A stretch of 45,374 nucleotides of DNA from Streptomyces novaecaesareae (GTDB lineage: Bacteria; Actinomycetota; Actinomycetes; Streptomycetales; Streptomycetaceae). Under the pieces are notes generated by a model. That model did not search any database, was not told the DNA's origin, and was given only the letters and a program-made list of their open reading frames with translations. Below are positions 14,387-25,015 of this stretch, piece after piece (within the stretch, counting starts at the first letter, position 1; every line of letters starts with the position of its first letter). The stretch lies in contig NZ_JNWQ01000056.1 of the NCBI RefSeq assembly GCF_000716875.1, positions 1 to 45,374 on the forward strand, written 5' to 3'. The position numbers were made by a program, and so were the translations under genes.

Positions 14387-15384
14387 GCGTTCCGACCGGG
14401 GTGCTCGGTCGAGGCCTGGCCCGGCTGCGCGGCCGCCCGGGTGGCGCGTTCGGCGAGGGTGCGCAGGTGTTCGCGCAGTTCCGGGGGCTCGTGCACCTCG
14501 AACTCGCAGTCCAGCATCAGCAGTCCGGCCGCCAGCCACTTCAGGGAGTCCGCCCGGGAGCGCAGGCGGCAGCTGTGGTCGTCGATCGGCTCGATCTCGT
14601 AGTCCCCGGTCCAGGGCATCCAGCCGTCGACCTCGGCGGCGGAGCGGTGGACGGTGGCCACCATGGTGTGGGCCCGCGACTGGCGGCGCAGTCTGCTCGC
14701 GACGAACACGGCGGCGTCCTCGGCGGGGAGCGGGCGCGGGGTGAAGCGGGCGCCGGTGGCGAAGGGTTCGCTCAGCCGGTCGACCCGGAAGAGCCGCCAG
14801 TCCTCGCGGTCCAGGTCGTAGCCGATCAGGTACCAGCGGCGTCCGGTCGAGACGAGGCGCTCGGGCTCGACGTTGCGCCGGGTCTCGGCGCCGTCGCGGG
14901 CCCGGTAGGCGAACCGCAGGCGTTCGTGGTTGGTGACGGCGCCTGCGAGCAGGGTGAGCTCCTCCGGGTCGACGGTCGGGCCGTCCCCGGTGAGCAGCGG
15001 CACGGTGGCGCTGTTGAGCGTCCCGACCCGGTGCCGCAGCCGGGCCGGCAGCACCTGGAGCAGTTTGCCGAGCGCCCGTACCGAGGCCTCCTCGATGCCG
15101 ACCACCGCGTGCCCGGCCGCGGCCCGCAGGCCGACGGCGATGGCCACCGCCTCCTCGTCGTCCAGCAGCAGCGGCGGCATCGCGGTGCCCGCGACCAGCC
15201 GGTAGCCGCCGTCCGCGCCCATGGTGGCCTGCACCGGGTAGCCGAGTTCGCGCAGCCGGTCGATGTCGCGCCGGATGGTGCGGGGGCTGACGCCGAGCCG
15301 CTCGGCGAGTTCGCTGCCGGGCCACTCGCGCGGGGTCTGCAGCAGGGACAGCAGGTTCAGCAGACGTGCCGGGGTGTCGCTCAT
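14383..15384 (-). CDS. YafY-type HTH/WYL-domain transcriptional regulator
   Basis: I use ATG 15384 (MSDTPARLLNLLSLLQ), the usual start of this family; ATG 15396 is an alternative. The 333-residue protein has an N-terminal winged helix (LAERLGVSPRTIRRDIDRLR) and a WYL ligand-sensing domain containing the RRWYLIGYDLDREDWRLFRV signature. A C-terminal WCX-type extension follows (MVATVHRSA, DCEFEVHEPPELREHL). Members usually repress neighbouring genes and respond to small ligands. It is divergent from the MFS transporter, with about 100 bp between starts, so control of that pump is likely. Confidence 0.9.
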   Translation of the reverse strand: MSDTPARLLNLLSLLQTPREWPGSELAERLGVSPRTIRRDIDRLRELGYPVQATMGADGGYRLVAGTAMPPLLLDDEEAVAIAVGLRAAAGHAVVGIEEASVRALGKLLQVLPARLRHRVGTLNSATVPLLTGDGPTVDPEELTLLAGAVTNHERLRFAYRARDGAETRRNVEPERLVSTGRRWYLIGYDLDREDWRLFRVDRLSEPFATGARFTPRPLPAEDAAVFVASRLRRQSRAHTMVATVHRSAAEVDGWMPWTGDYEIEPIDDHSCRLRSRADSLKWLAAGLLMLDCEFEVHEPPELREHLRTLAERATRAAAQPGQASTEHPGRNA

Positions 15385-15481
15385 GCCGTCCAGCATGCCC
15401 GAGGAACTGGGACAGGATCTGACCTAGATGGCCCGTACCGTCGTGCTCGTGGACAAGGCGGACAAGAGCGAGGAGCACGGA

Positions 15482-16987
15482 ATGGGCGCGGCGACAGCCG
15501 ACCGGCGGAGGTGGATCGCGCTGGCGATCGTGATGGTGGCCTCCTTCATGGACCTGGTGGACGTCACCATCGTCAACATCGCCATCCCCAGCATCCAGGC
15601 GGACACCGGCGCCTCCTTCAGCGCCGTGCAGTGGGTCACCGGCGGCTACGCCCTGGCCTTCGCGATCGGCCTGATCACCGGCGGGCGGCTGGGCGACATC
15701 TACGGCCGCAAGCGGCTGTTCCTGATCGGGATCGGCGGCTTCACGGCGGCCTCCGCGCTCTGCGGGCTGGCCTCCGGCCCGGAGATGCTGGTCGCGACGC
15801 GGCTGCTGCAGGGCGGGACGGCGGCGCTGATGGTGCCGCAGGTGCTGTCGATCATCCACGCGACCTTCCCGGCGGAGGAGCGCGGCAAGGTGTTCGGCAT
15901 GTTCGGCGCGGTGGTCGGGCTGGGCGCCGTATCCGGTCCGATGATCGGGGCGCTGCTCACCGAGTGGGACCTGTTCGGCCTGGCCTGGCGGCCGATCTTC
16001 CTGATCAACCTGCCCGTCGGCATCGCCGGCCTGCTGCTCGGACGCCGCTTCATCGACGAGTCCAAGGCCGACCAGGCGCTCAAGCTCGACCTGGTCGGCG
16101 TGGCCCTGGCCAGCCTCGGCCTGCTGATGCTGATCTACCCGCTGACGCACGGGCGCGAGGCCGGCTGGCCGCTCTGGGGGTACCTGTCGATGGTCGGCAG
16201 CCTGCCGGTGTTCGCGCTCTTCGTCGCGTACGAGAAGGTCAAGACCCGGCGGGACGGCTCGCCGCTGGTGGAGCTGGCGCTGTTCCGGGTGAAGTCCTTC
16301 GCGGCCGGGATCTGCGTGCAGCTGGCCTTCGGCGTGGCGCTGGGCATCTTCTTCCTGGTCTGGACCCTCTACATGCAGGTCGGCCTGGGCTGGAGCCCGC
16401 TCAAGGCCGGCGCGACCGGCATCCCGTTCTCCATCGCCGTCTCCACGGCGGCCGGACTGTCGGTGCAGAAGCTGGTGCCGCGGTTCGGGCGGAAGGTGCT
16501 GCAGGCGGGGGCGCTGGTGATGGCGGCCGGCGTGCTCACCTACATCTGGGAGGCGGACCGGTACGGGACGGCGATCACGCCCTGGCAGATGGCGCTGCCG
16601 CTGGTGGTGATGGGCCTCGGCATGGGGCTGATCGTCGCGCCGATCACGGACGCGGTGCTGGCGGAGGTGCCGCGTGAGCACGCCGGTTCGGCGTCCGGGC
16701 TGATCAACACCGTCCAGCAGGTGGGGAACGCGCTCGGGCTCGGCCTGGTGTCGGTCGCCTTCTTCGGGGCGATGGACGACGTGGTCGCGCCGGAGGCGGT
16801 CGGGACGGCGTTCGGCGGGGCCTTCGTGCACGCGCTGTGGTGGGTCGTGGGCGTGCTGGTGGCGGTGTTCCTGCTGATGCTCGCGCTGCCCGCGCGGCGC
16901 AAGGCGGTCGGCGCGGGTGCGGGTGCGGTGGCGGAGGGGGACGCTGCGGAGGATGCGGCGGGGGAGCGGGAGACCGCTCTGGTCTGA
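15482..16987 (+). CDS. MFS transporter, DHA2 (14-TM) drug-efflux family
   Basis: A 501-residue protein from ATG 15482, chosen because AGGAG lies at 15471-15475; an ATG at 15428 would add 18 polar residues without a ribosome site. Motifs fit a proton-coupled drug antiporter: DLVDVTIVNIAIPSIQ in TM1 (motif D1), GGRLGDIYGRKRLFLIG (motif A) between TM2 and TM3, and GAVVGLGAVSGPMIGALL (motif C) in TM5. Fourteen hydrophobic segments can be counted. Divergent from a WYL regulator, probably its repressor. Substrate unknown. Confidence 0.92.
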   Translation: MGAATADRRRWIALAIVMVASFMDLVDVTIVNIAIPSIQADTGASFSAVQWVTGGYALAFAIGLITGGRLGDIYGRKRLFLIGIGGFTAASALCGLASGPEMLVATRLLQGGTAALMVPQVLSIIHATFPAEERGKVFGMFGAVVGLGAVSGPMIGALLTEWDLFGLAWRPIFLINLPVGIAGLLLGRRFIDESKADQALKLDLVGVALASLGLLMLIYPLTHGREAGWPLWGYLSMVGSLPVFALFVAYEKVKTRRDGSPLVELALFRVKSFAAGICVQLAFGVALGIFFLVWTLYMQVGLGWSPLKAGATGIPFSIAVSTAAGLSVQKLVPRFGRKVLQAGALVMAAGVLTYIWEADRYGTAITPWQMALPLVVMGLGMGLIVAPITDAVLAEVPREHAGSASGLINTVQQVGNALGLGLVSVAFFGAMDDVVAPEAVGTAFGGAFVHALWWVVGVLVAVFLLMLALPARRKAVGAGAGAVAEGDAAEDAAGERETALV

Positions 16988-17053
16988 CGTCGCGCCGTTC
17001 TGCCGGGCCCCGGTCGCCCTGCGCGGCCGGGGCCTCCGTCGCACACTGGGGCG

Positions 17054-17275
17054 ATGGACCGTACCGCGGTGGACTCCTCGGTGCTGCGCTCGGTCGGCTA
17101 CGACCCGGCGGCGCGGCAGCTGGAGCTGGAGTTCACCGGCGGACGCCTGTACGTCTACGAGGACGTACCCGCCCGGGTGCACCGGGAGTTGCTGGCGGCG
17201 CCGAGCCACGGGCGGTACTTCGTCCGGCGGATCCGCGGGCGGTACGCCTACCGGCGCTCGGGGACCAGTCGGTAG
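17054..17275 (+). CDS. KTSC domain protein
   Basis: A 73-residue single-domain protein matching KTSC (PF13619): AVDSSVLRSVGYDPAARQLE, LYVYEDVPARVHRELLAAPS, GRYFVRRIRGRYAYRR. The domain occurs alone or fused to RNA-processing enzymes and its function is poorly known; the compact beta-sheet with basic tail suggests nucleic-acid contact. A CACACT box ends 6 nt before the ATG and no SD sequence is visible, so the gene may be leaderless. Confidence 0.85.
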   Translation: MDRTAVDSSVLRSVGYDPAARQLELEFTGGRLYVYEDVPARVHRELLAAPSHGRYFVRRIRGRYAYRRSGTSR

Positions 17276-17327
17276 CCGCTGCCGGCCGGGAGGTGCGCCC
17301 GGTGGGGCGGGCGGGAGCAACCGGTTC

Positions 17328-17972
17328 TCAGCGCACGCCGGTCGGGGCGGGCGAGGCCGTCGTACGGCCGACGGTGCGCGGCTTGGCGGCCGCCTTGGCC
17401 TCCTTCGCGGCGCGCTTCATCTCCTGCTTGAACTCCCGTACCAGGGTGAGGGATTCGGGGCCGGTGATGTCGGCGACCGAGCGGTGCGCGCCCTCCTCGC
17501 CGTACGCGCCGGCGGCCTCGCGCCAGCCCTCGGGCCGTACGCCGTACTGCTTGCCGAGCAGGGCGAGGAAGATCTGCGACTTCTGCTTGCCGAAGCCGGG
17601 CAGGGCGTTCAGGCGGCTCAGCAGCTCCTTGCCGGTGCGCACGTTCTTCCACAGCGCGGCGGCCTCGCCGTCGTACTGCGCGACGAGGAACTGGCAGAGC
17701 TGCTGGACCCGTTTGGCCATCGCGGCCGGGTAGCGGTGGACGGCGGGTTTCGCGGACAGGAGCGCGACGAACTCCTCCGGGTTGTAGGTGGCGATCTCGT
17801 GGGCGTCCAGGTCGTCCCGGCCGAGGCGCTGCGCGATGGTCAGCGGGCCGGTGAACGCCCACTCCATCGGCACCTGTTGGTCGAGCAGCATGCCGACGAG
17901 CGCGGCGAGTGCACTCCGTCCGAGCAGTTCGTCGGCCTCGGGCTGCTGTGCGAGCCGAACGGTGACGTTCAT
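17328..17972 (-). CDS. HhH-GPD-type base excision repair-like protein
   Basis: The start is ATG 17972 (MNVTVRLAQQPEADELL) with GAGGAGGG upstream. The 214-residue protein carries a helix-hairpin-helix (LSRLNALPGFGKQKSQIFLALLGKQYG, about residues 126-152) and the surrounding helical bundle of the HhH-GPD superfamily (ALAALVGMLLDQQVPMEWAF). This is an uncharacterised actinobacterial branch; a DNA-glycosylase-type role is assumed from fold only. The catalytic Asp expected after the hairpin in MutY/Nth enzymes is not obvious (position occupied near YGVRPEGWREA). The C-terminus is Lys/Ala-rich and probably binds DNA. Confidence 0.85.
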   Translation of the reverse strand: MNVTVRLAQQPEADELLGRSALAALVGMLLDQQVPMEWAFTGPLTIAQRLGRDDLDAHEIATYNPEEFVALLSAKPAVHRYPAAMAKRVQQLCQFLVAQYDGEAAALWKNVRTGKELLSRLNALPGFGKQKSQIFLALLGKQYGVRPEGWREAAGAYGEEGAHRSVADITGPESLTLVREFKQEMKRAAKEAKAAAKPRTVGRTTASPAPTGVR

Positions 17973-18245
17973 GGGCTTGCCCTCCTCGGAGTTGACGTCG
18001 GGTCGGCGCCCAGTCTGGTGGACGCGACCTTGGCGGAGGCGGTCAACACGCCCGTACCGGGGGAACTCTTGGTGTTCCAAGCCTTGCCGTGCTTGCTTTG
18101 TTCGTTGGCAGAGCGATTGTTGAAGATTCGCAGGGGTGGTGCGGAATATTTTTTGCCCGCGTTTTGGCCGCGGCTGTCACATCCGTCGCGGGCTGCGGGT
18201 CAGAGGGGTGTCGAACCGAACAGCCACCGAATGGGGAGCACTTCA

Positions 18246-18355
18246 ATGACCGTCGCCCACATCGTCGTCACCATCCTCGGCGCCCTCATGGTCGGCTTCT
18301 CGGCGTACTCGGTCTTCGCCGGCGCCGAGTACGGGCCCTCGGACTGGCGGCCTGA
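18246..18355 (+). pseudogene. Truncated DoxX-like membrane protein gene
   Basis: The ATG at 18246 has a good GGGGAG site at about 18231-18236 and begins MTVAHIVVTILGALMVGFSA followed by YSVFAGAE, which resembles the first transmembrane helix of streptomycete DoxX-family proteins. The next three helices expected for the family are absent; the in-frame continuation is Arg/Pro/Gly-rich and crosses a terminator hairpin. In another frame a short piece, RALGLAA then TGA (18353-18355), may be the old C-terminus. This looks like an internally deleted gene with its own promoter region and terminator intact. A real one-helix microprotein is the alternative. Confidence 0.45.
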
Positions 18356-18378
18356 ACGCCGGCGCACACCGGTCACAG

Positions 18379-18413
18379 CGCAGGGGCGGACCCGATGGGG
18401 GTCCGCCCCTGCG
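18379..18413 (+). terminator. Terminator after the DoxX-like remnant
   Basis: CGCAGGGGCGGACCC (18379-18393) and its exact 15-bp complement (18399-18413) flank a 5-nt loop. The stem is very stable, but there is no long T-tract. Confidence 0.75.
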
Positions 18414-18435
18414 GCGTTGGGGTCGGGGTCGGCGG

Positions 18436-18545
18436 GTGGTGCGGGGTGGGGACGGGGCGTGTGGGGGTGGGGGTGCGCTCGGCTGGGTGGGTGGTTGTGG
18501 TGGGGCGGACGGGGTGGGGGAGGGGGGTCGTCCGTACGATCCGGG
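18436..18545 (+). other. G-tract cluster, potential G-quadruplex DNA
   Basis: This roughly 110-bp stretch contains at least nine runs of four or more G on the plus strand with short loops, within the 270-bp gap upstream of the geosmin synthase gene. It satisfies the G-quadruplex pattern several times over. No gene is visible in it on either strand. Confidence 0.6.
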
Positions 18546-18608
18546 GCCGGGTGATCGCTCGGGTGGCAGTTCGAGCTGGGGTTCGAGCGGGTTGGTCATC
18601 TCATATGA

Positions 18609-21143
<2,535 letters not shown>

Positions 21144-21211
21144 GCGGTCGGCGTACGAGGGCACCCGGCGCACCCGTGCGGTCATCCCGCGCGGGTGCGC
21201 CGCGTCGTGGC

Positions 21212-21217
21212 TAGGCT
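21212..21217 (+). promoter_or_regulatory. -10 box upstream of the VOC gene
   Basis: TAGGCT matches the actinobacterial principal-sigma -10 pattern and lies about 65 bp before ATG 21283. No clear -35 is visible. Confidence 0.35.
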
Positions 21218-21282
21218 GGCGAGTCGGGGGCCGCGCGTGCGCCTTCCGGCGCGCGCACTTCGCCACGGACGAGGGCTGAGAG

Positions 21283-22080
21283 ATGGCTGCGCTACCTGAG
21301 GGCACACCCTGTTGGGCCGACGCGATGTTCACCGACGTGGAGGGCGCGAAGGCCTTCTACGGTGACGTGCTGGGCTGGACCTTCGGCGAGAGCTCCTCGG
21401 AGTTCGGCAACTACACGCAGGCGTACTCCGACGGCAAGGCGGTCGCCGCGGTCGTCCCGCCGATGCCCGGCGAGCAGGTGCAGTCCGCCTGGTGCCTGTA
21501 CCTCGCCTCGCCGGACGCCGGCGCCACCGCCGCGCGGATCCGCGCCAACGGCGGCGAGGTGGTCATGGGGCCGATGCAGGTCGGGGACTTCGGCACGATG
21601 GTGATCGCCAAGGACCCGGGCGGTGTCGTGTTCGGCGTCTGGCAGGCCGGGCGCCACGCGGGCTTCGAGAAGCAGGGCGAGCCCGGGGCGTACAGCTGGG
21701 CCGAACTGGTCACCCGCGAGCCGGCGAAGGCGGACGCCTTCTTCCCGGCGGTCTTCCCGTACGGCGTGAAGAAGATGGACTCCGAGGAGTTCGACTACCG
21801 GATGTTCCAGATCGGCGACCGGCCGGTGCTGGGCCGGATGGGTGCGGAGGGCGACTTCCTGCCGCCCGAGGCGCCCTCGTACGTCAGCGTCTACTTCGCC
21901 GTGGACGACACCGACGCCGCGATCGATCGGCTGACGGCGCGCGGCGGCAAGGTCTACTTCGGGCCGATGGACAGTCCTTTCGGCCGATTCGCGGCGGTCG
22001 GCGACCCGCAGGGCGCGGCTTTCGGGATCATCGACCTCGGACGGACGGTCGGCGAGCAGCCGAACACGGTGGACGTGTGA
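21283..22080 (+). CDS. Two-domain VOC (glyoxalase-fold) protein
   Basis: A 265-residue protein from ATG 21283 (GAGAG just upstream). Two VOC modules follow each other: the first with PCWADAMFTDVEGAKAFYGDVLGW and MVIAKDPGGVVFGVWQ, the second from AYSWAELVTREPAKADAFFPAVF to FAAVGDPQGAAFGIIDLG. This tandem layout matches the Cfp30B-like/hydroxylase family common in Streptomyces and Mycobacterium. Role uncertain; related proteins bind flavin-like or aromatic ligands or resist antibiotics. A DinB gene follows 69 bp downstream, probably the same transcript. Confidence 0.9.
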   Translation: MAALPEGTPCWADAMFTDVEGAKAFYGDVLGWTFGESSSEFGNYTQAYSDGKAVAAVVPPMPGEQVQSAWCLYLASPDAGATAARIRANGGEVVMGPMQVGDFGTMVIAKDPGGVVFGVWQAGRHAGFEKQGEPGAYSWAELVTREPAKADAFFPAVFPYGVKKMDSEEFDYRMFQIGDRPVLGRMGAEGDFLPPEAPSYVSVYFAVDDTDAAIDRLTARGGKVYFGPMDSPFGRFAAVGDPQGAAFGIIDLGRTVGEQPNTVDV

Positions 22081-22149
22081 CGGGTCCGTTCGACGGGGTC
22101 CGCGTGACGGGGTCCGTGTGACGGGGGTGCGACCGATGAGGAGCAGTTG

Positions 22150-22653
22150 ATGGGCGAGCGCGAGGACCTGGTCGAGACGCTGGACAAGCACCGCGGCCTG
22201 TTGCGGCGCACCGTGCGCGACCTCACCGACGCGCAGGCGGCCGAGCGCACCACGGTCAGCGAGCTGTGCCTGGGCGGGCTGCTCAAGCACGTGGCGGCCG
22301 TCGAGGCGCGCTGGTCCCGGTTCATGACCGGCGGTGCGGAGGCGATGCGGGCCGGGGACAGCAACCAGGGCGGGGCCGACGCGTGGGCGGCCCAGTTCCG
22401 GATGGCGGAGGGCGAGACGCTGGCCGGGCTGCTCGCGGAGTACGAGCGGGTGGCGCGCGGGACGGACGAGCTGATCCGGACCCTGCCCGACCTCGACCTC
22501 GCCCACCCGCTGCCGTCGGCGCCGTGGTTCCCGCCGGGTACGGCCTGGTCGGTCCGGCGGGTGCTGTTGCACGTGATCGCGGAGACCGCGCAGCACGCCG
22601 GGCACGCGGACATCATCCGGGAGTCGCTGGACGGGGCGAAGTCGATGGGGTGA
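22150..22653 (+). CDS. DinB/DUF664-family metal-binding four-helix protein
   Basis: A 167-residue protein from ATG 22150, with GAGGAG at 22138-22143. It has the DinB-like four-helix bundle with metal-ligand His in LLKHVAAVEARW (first site), and in VLLHVIAETAQHAGHADIIRE (second and third). Such proteins include thiol-dependent transferases that use mycothiol or bacillithiol, or are uncharacterised; SAPWFPPGTAWSVRRVL is typical of the streptomycete DUF664 branch. Follows the VOC gene. Confidence 0.88.
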   Translation: MGEREDLVETLDKHRGLLRRTVRDLTDAQAAERTTVSELCLGGLLKHVAAVEARWSRFMTGGAEAMRAGDSNQGGADAWAAQFRMAEGETLAGLLAEYERVARGTDELIRTLPDLDLAHPLPSAPWFPPGTAWSVRRVLLHVIAETAQHAGHADIIRESLDGAKSMG

Positions 22654-22714
22654 GGCGGACGGGCCGGGGGTCGGGGGAGGGGAGCGGGAGCCGGGGGGCC
22701 GGGAGCGGGCGGCG

Positions 22715-23506
22715 TCAGGGGACGTCCACGCCGAGGAGTTCGTGCAGCGCCCGGCCGCCGTCCGGGGTGACCCGCAGGGCCCGGCCGGAGCCGATCCGCT
22801 CGACCCAGGCGCGGTCCAGGGCGGTCCGGCAGAGCGCCTCGCCCAGCGCCCCGCCGACATGGTTGCGGCGCTCCGTCCAGTCCAGGCAGTTGCGCACCAC
22901 CGGGCGCCCGCCGCGGCGGCCCGTGCGCGGCGGCAGCTCGATCGCCTGGGCGGCCAGCCAGGCCCGGCCGCGTTCGGTGACGGCGAGCCCGGTGTCCTCG
23001 GCGATCAGGCCACGGTTGAGCAGTGCGTCGGCGACGGCCACGCCGAGGCGGCCGGCCAGGTGGTCGTAGCAGGTCCGGGCGCGGGCCTCGGCACTCAGCC
23101 GACCGGCCTCGGCCAGGGTGCGGGGCGGGCGGGTGCCGGTGCCGCCGGACTCGGCGAAGGCGGTGAGGTCCTCCAGCAGGGTGGCCACCGCGGGCGTGGC
23201 CAGCCGGACGTACCGGTGCCGGCCCTGCCGCTCCTCGGCCAGCAGTCCGCCCGCGATCAGCCGGGACAGGTGCTCGCTGGCCGTGGACGGCGCCACGCGC
23301 GCGTACCGGGCCAGTTCACCGGACGTCCAGGCGCGGCCGTCGAGCAGTGCGTCGCAGAAGGCGGCGCGGGTGGGGTCGGCGAGCAGGGCGGCGAGGGCGG
23401 CGAGCGAGCTGCCGCCGTGGTCGGCGGCCCGGGGCGGGCGAGGGGTGGAGCGGGGCGGGCGCGGGCGGGACTGGGCGGAGCCGGCGGGGCGGGGTTGCGA
23501 GGGCAT
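22715..23506 (-). CDS. ArsR-family winged-helix transcriptional regulator
   Basis: A 263-residue protein if started at ATG 23506 (MPSQPRPAGS). After a Pro/Arg-rich N-terminus comes the winged helix: SLAALAALLADPTRAAFCDALLDG, ELARYARVAPSTASEHLSRLIAGGLL, RQGRHRYVRLATPAVATLLEDL. A C-terminal domain (AEARARTCYDHLAGRLGVAV, GRRGGRPVVRNCLDWTERRNHVGGALG) follows; the CYDHLAGRLGV and CLDW.ERR.H..G.LG signatures mark the Streptomyces subgroup with a helical sensor domain. No metal-binding Cys pair is seen in the HTH. Divergent from the P450-DinB fusion, with 64 bp between starts, so probably its regulator. Confidence 0.9.
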   Translation of the reverse strand: MPSQPRPAGSAQSRPRPPRSTPRPPRAADHGGSSLAALAALLADPTRAAFCDALLDGRAWTSGELARYARVAPSTASEHLSRLIAGGLLAEERQGRHRYVRLATPAVATLLEDLTAFAESGGTGTRPPRTLAEAGRLSAEARARTCYDHLAGRLGVAVADALLNRGLIAEDTGLAVTERGRAWLAAQAIELPPRTGRRGGRPVVRNCLDWTERRNHVGGALGEALCRTALDRAWVERIGSGRALRVTPDGGRALHELLGVDVP

Positions 23507-23570
23507 GGCTCCATCGTCGCCCCGGCACAGTTCGGCGGGGGCCGAAACGAGCCGGGGCCACGATGGCGGC

Positions 23571-24890
23571 ATGAGCGAACCGACGGTGGCCTCCGGCTCC
23601 GCAACCCTGACCTTCTCCCGCTACGACGACGTCACGGCGGCCCTGGCCGACCCGGCGTTGGTCCCGCTGCCGGCGGCGCCCGTGGGCGCCGGTGCGCCCG
23701 CCGGGATGGCCTGGTTGCGGGCCTCCGTCGCCCGGTTCTCCTCGGGCGAGCCGCACGCCCGGCGCCGGGCGCTGGTCCTGGCCGACCTGGAACGGCTGGA
23801 CCCGGCCGCGCTGCGGGTGGCCGCGGCGGGCGGCTTCGACCCCGACGTACGGCTGCGGGTGGTCCGGGTCCTCGCGGCGGCACTCGGCCTGGCCGACCCG
23901 GAGGCCGTGGCGCGGGACGTCGCGACAGTGGCCCGGGCGTACTTCGCGGACGCGTCGGGCGGACCGGAGGACCCCGAGGCGGACGCGGCGGTGGCCCGGC
24001 TGCTGCCCGCCATGGGCGACCCGGATGAGGAGACGGCTGCCAACCGGATCGGCCTGCTCGTCCAGGCCTGCGATGCCACCGCCGCCCTGGTCGAGGCCGC
24101 CCGCCGGAACGGGTGCGGAGCGGACGTCGTGCTGCGGGAGGACCCGCCGGTGCGGGCGATGCGCCGCCTCGCCGCCCGGGCGACCGCAGTCGGCGGGGTC
24201 GCCGTGCCGGCCGGGACGCACGTGGTGCTGGACATCGCGGCCGCGCAGCCGGAAGCGCCGGACGGCGTGGCGCTCACCTTCGGCGCGCCGCCCAGGGCCT
24301 GCCCGGGGCGCTCGCACGCGTTGGTCATCGCGGAAGGCATCCTGTTCGGGGCCTCCGATCCTGCGGACCTGGATTCGGTGGATGCCGATGAGGCAGGCGG
24401 GAGGGGCGTCGACAAGGCGGAACTCGCCATGCTGGTACCGGAGATGGTCGACCACGTGCTCACCCTGGCCGCCACCTGGACGGCCTGGGACGGCCGCCCG
24501 GTCGTCAACGCCGACGGACGGACGTACACGCCGCACAAGGCGGTTCGCCGCGTCACCGACCATCTCCTCGACCACCTGGCCGAGTTGGACGCCCGGCTGG
24601 CCGGCGAACCGACCGAGCCCGACCACTGGCACGCCTCCAACGTCACCACCCCGGCCGACCTCGCCCCGTTCACCGCCGCCGACCTCGACGAGGCCCGCAG
24701 CCGCCTCACCCGGCTGGCCGTGATCTGGGCCCGCCGGGTGGCCGCCCTGCCGGACGCGTACCTGGACGACTCGCCGGGGACGGGCTGGAGCTTCCGGCGG
24801 ATCGTCCGCCACGTCGCCGGGTCCGGGTACTACGCGGACTCCGTGGGGGACCTGCGGCCGGCGGGGCCCGTGGCCGAGGGGGCCGTATGA
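23571..24890 (+). CDS. Fusion of a compact P450-like domain with a DinB-like domain
   Basis: A 439-residue protein from ATG 23571. Residues 1-265 resemble a shortened cytochrome P450: FSRYDDVTAALADPALVPLP (N-terminal P450 pattern), FSSGEPHARRRALV, I-helix-like GLLVQACDATAALVEAA (161-177), DPPVRAMRRLAARATAVGGV (190-210) and the haem loop FGAPPRACPGRSHAL (237-251, Cys244). The K-helix ExxR is not intact: the position reads VVLR. The domain is about 130 residues shorter than normal P450s. Residues 286-430 resemble a DinB-like bundle: LVPEMVDHVLTLAATWTAWD, TYTPHKAVRRVTDHLLDHLAEL, WSFRRIVRHVAGSGYYADSV. The frame is continuous with no sign of a frameshift at the junction. The stop overlaps a possible ATG (24887) of the next gene. 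Confidence 0.7.
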   Translation: MSEPTVASGSATLTFSRYDDVTAALADPALVPLPAAPVGAGAPAGMAWLRASVARFSSGEPHARRRALVLADLERLDPAALRVAAAGGFDPDVRLRVVRVLAAALGLADPEAVARDVATVARAYFADASGGPEDPEADAAVARLLPAMGDPDEETAANRIGLLVQACDATAALVEAARRNGCGADVVLREDPPVRAMRRLAARATAVGGVAVPAGTHVVLDIAAAQPEAPDGVALTFGAPPRACPGRSHALVIAEGILFGASDPADLDSVDADEAGGRGVDKAELAMLVPEMVDHVLTLAATWTAWDGRPVVNADGRTYTPHKAVRRVTDHLLDHLAELDARLAGEPTEPDHWHASNVTTPADLAPFTAADLDEARSRLTRLAVIWARRVAALPDAYLDDSPGTGWSFRRIVRHVAGSGYYADSVGDLRPAGPVAEGAV

Positions 24891-24904
24891 ACCCAGCAGC
24901 GCGC

Positions 24905-24987
24905 AGGAACCCCGCAGGCCGTACGAACCCCGCAGGCCGCAGGAACCCCGCAGGCCGTGAGAGCCCCGCAGGCCGTACGAACCCCAC
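24905..24987 (+). repeat. Four and a half 18-bp tandem repeats, in reading phase
   Basis: Units start at 24905, 24923, 24941 and 24959 with a partial unit at 24977; the core of each is (A/C)GAACCCCGCAGGCCG. If read from ATG 24887 they encode NPAGR-type hexapeptide repeats fused in frame to the following gene. Confidence 0.9.
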
Positions 24988-25015
24988 AACCACTGACCAT
25001 CGAGGAGCCCGTGCC

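Noticed and set aside
13442..17320. 1292-codon minus-strand open frame
   Set aside because: Shadow of third-position GC bias; Arg/Pro/His-rich with no domain, overlapping five recognised genes on both strands.
22150..24890. Gene duplication linking the separate DinB gene (22150) and the DinB part of the fusion
   Set aside because: The two DinB-like domains share only fold-level features by eye; motif sequences differ, so recent duplication is not supported.
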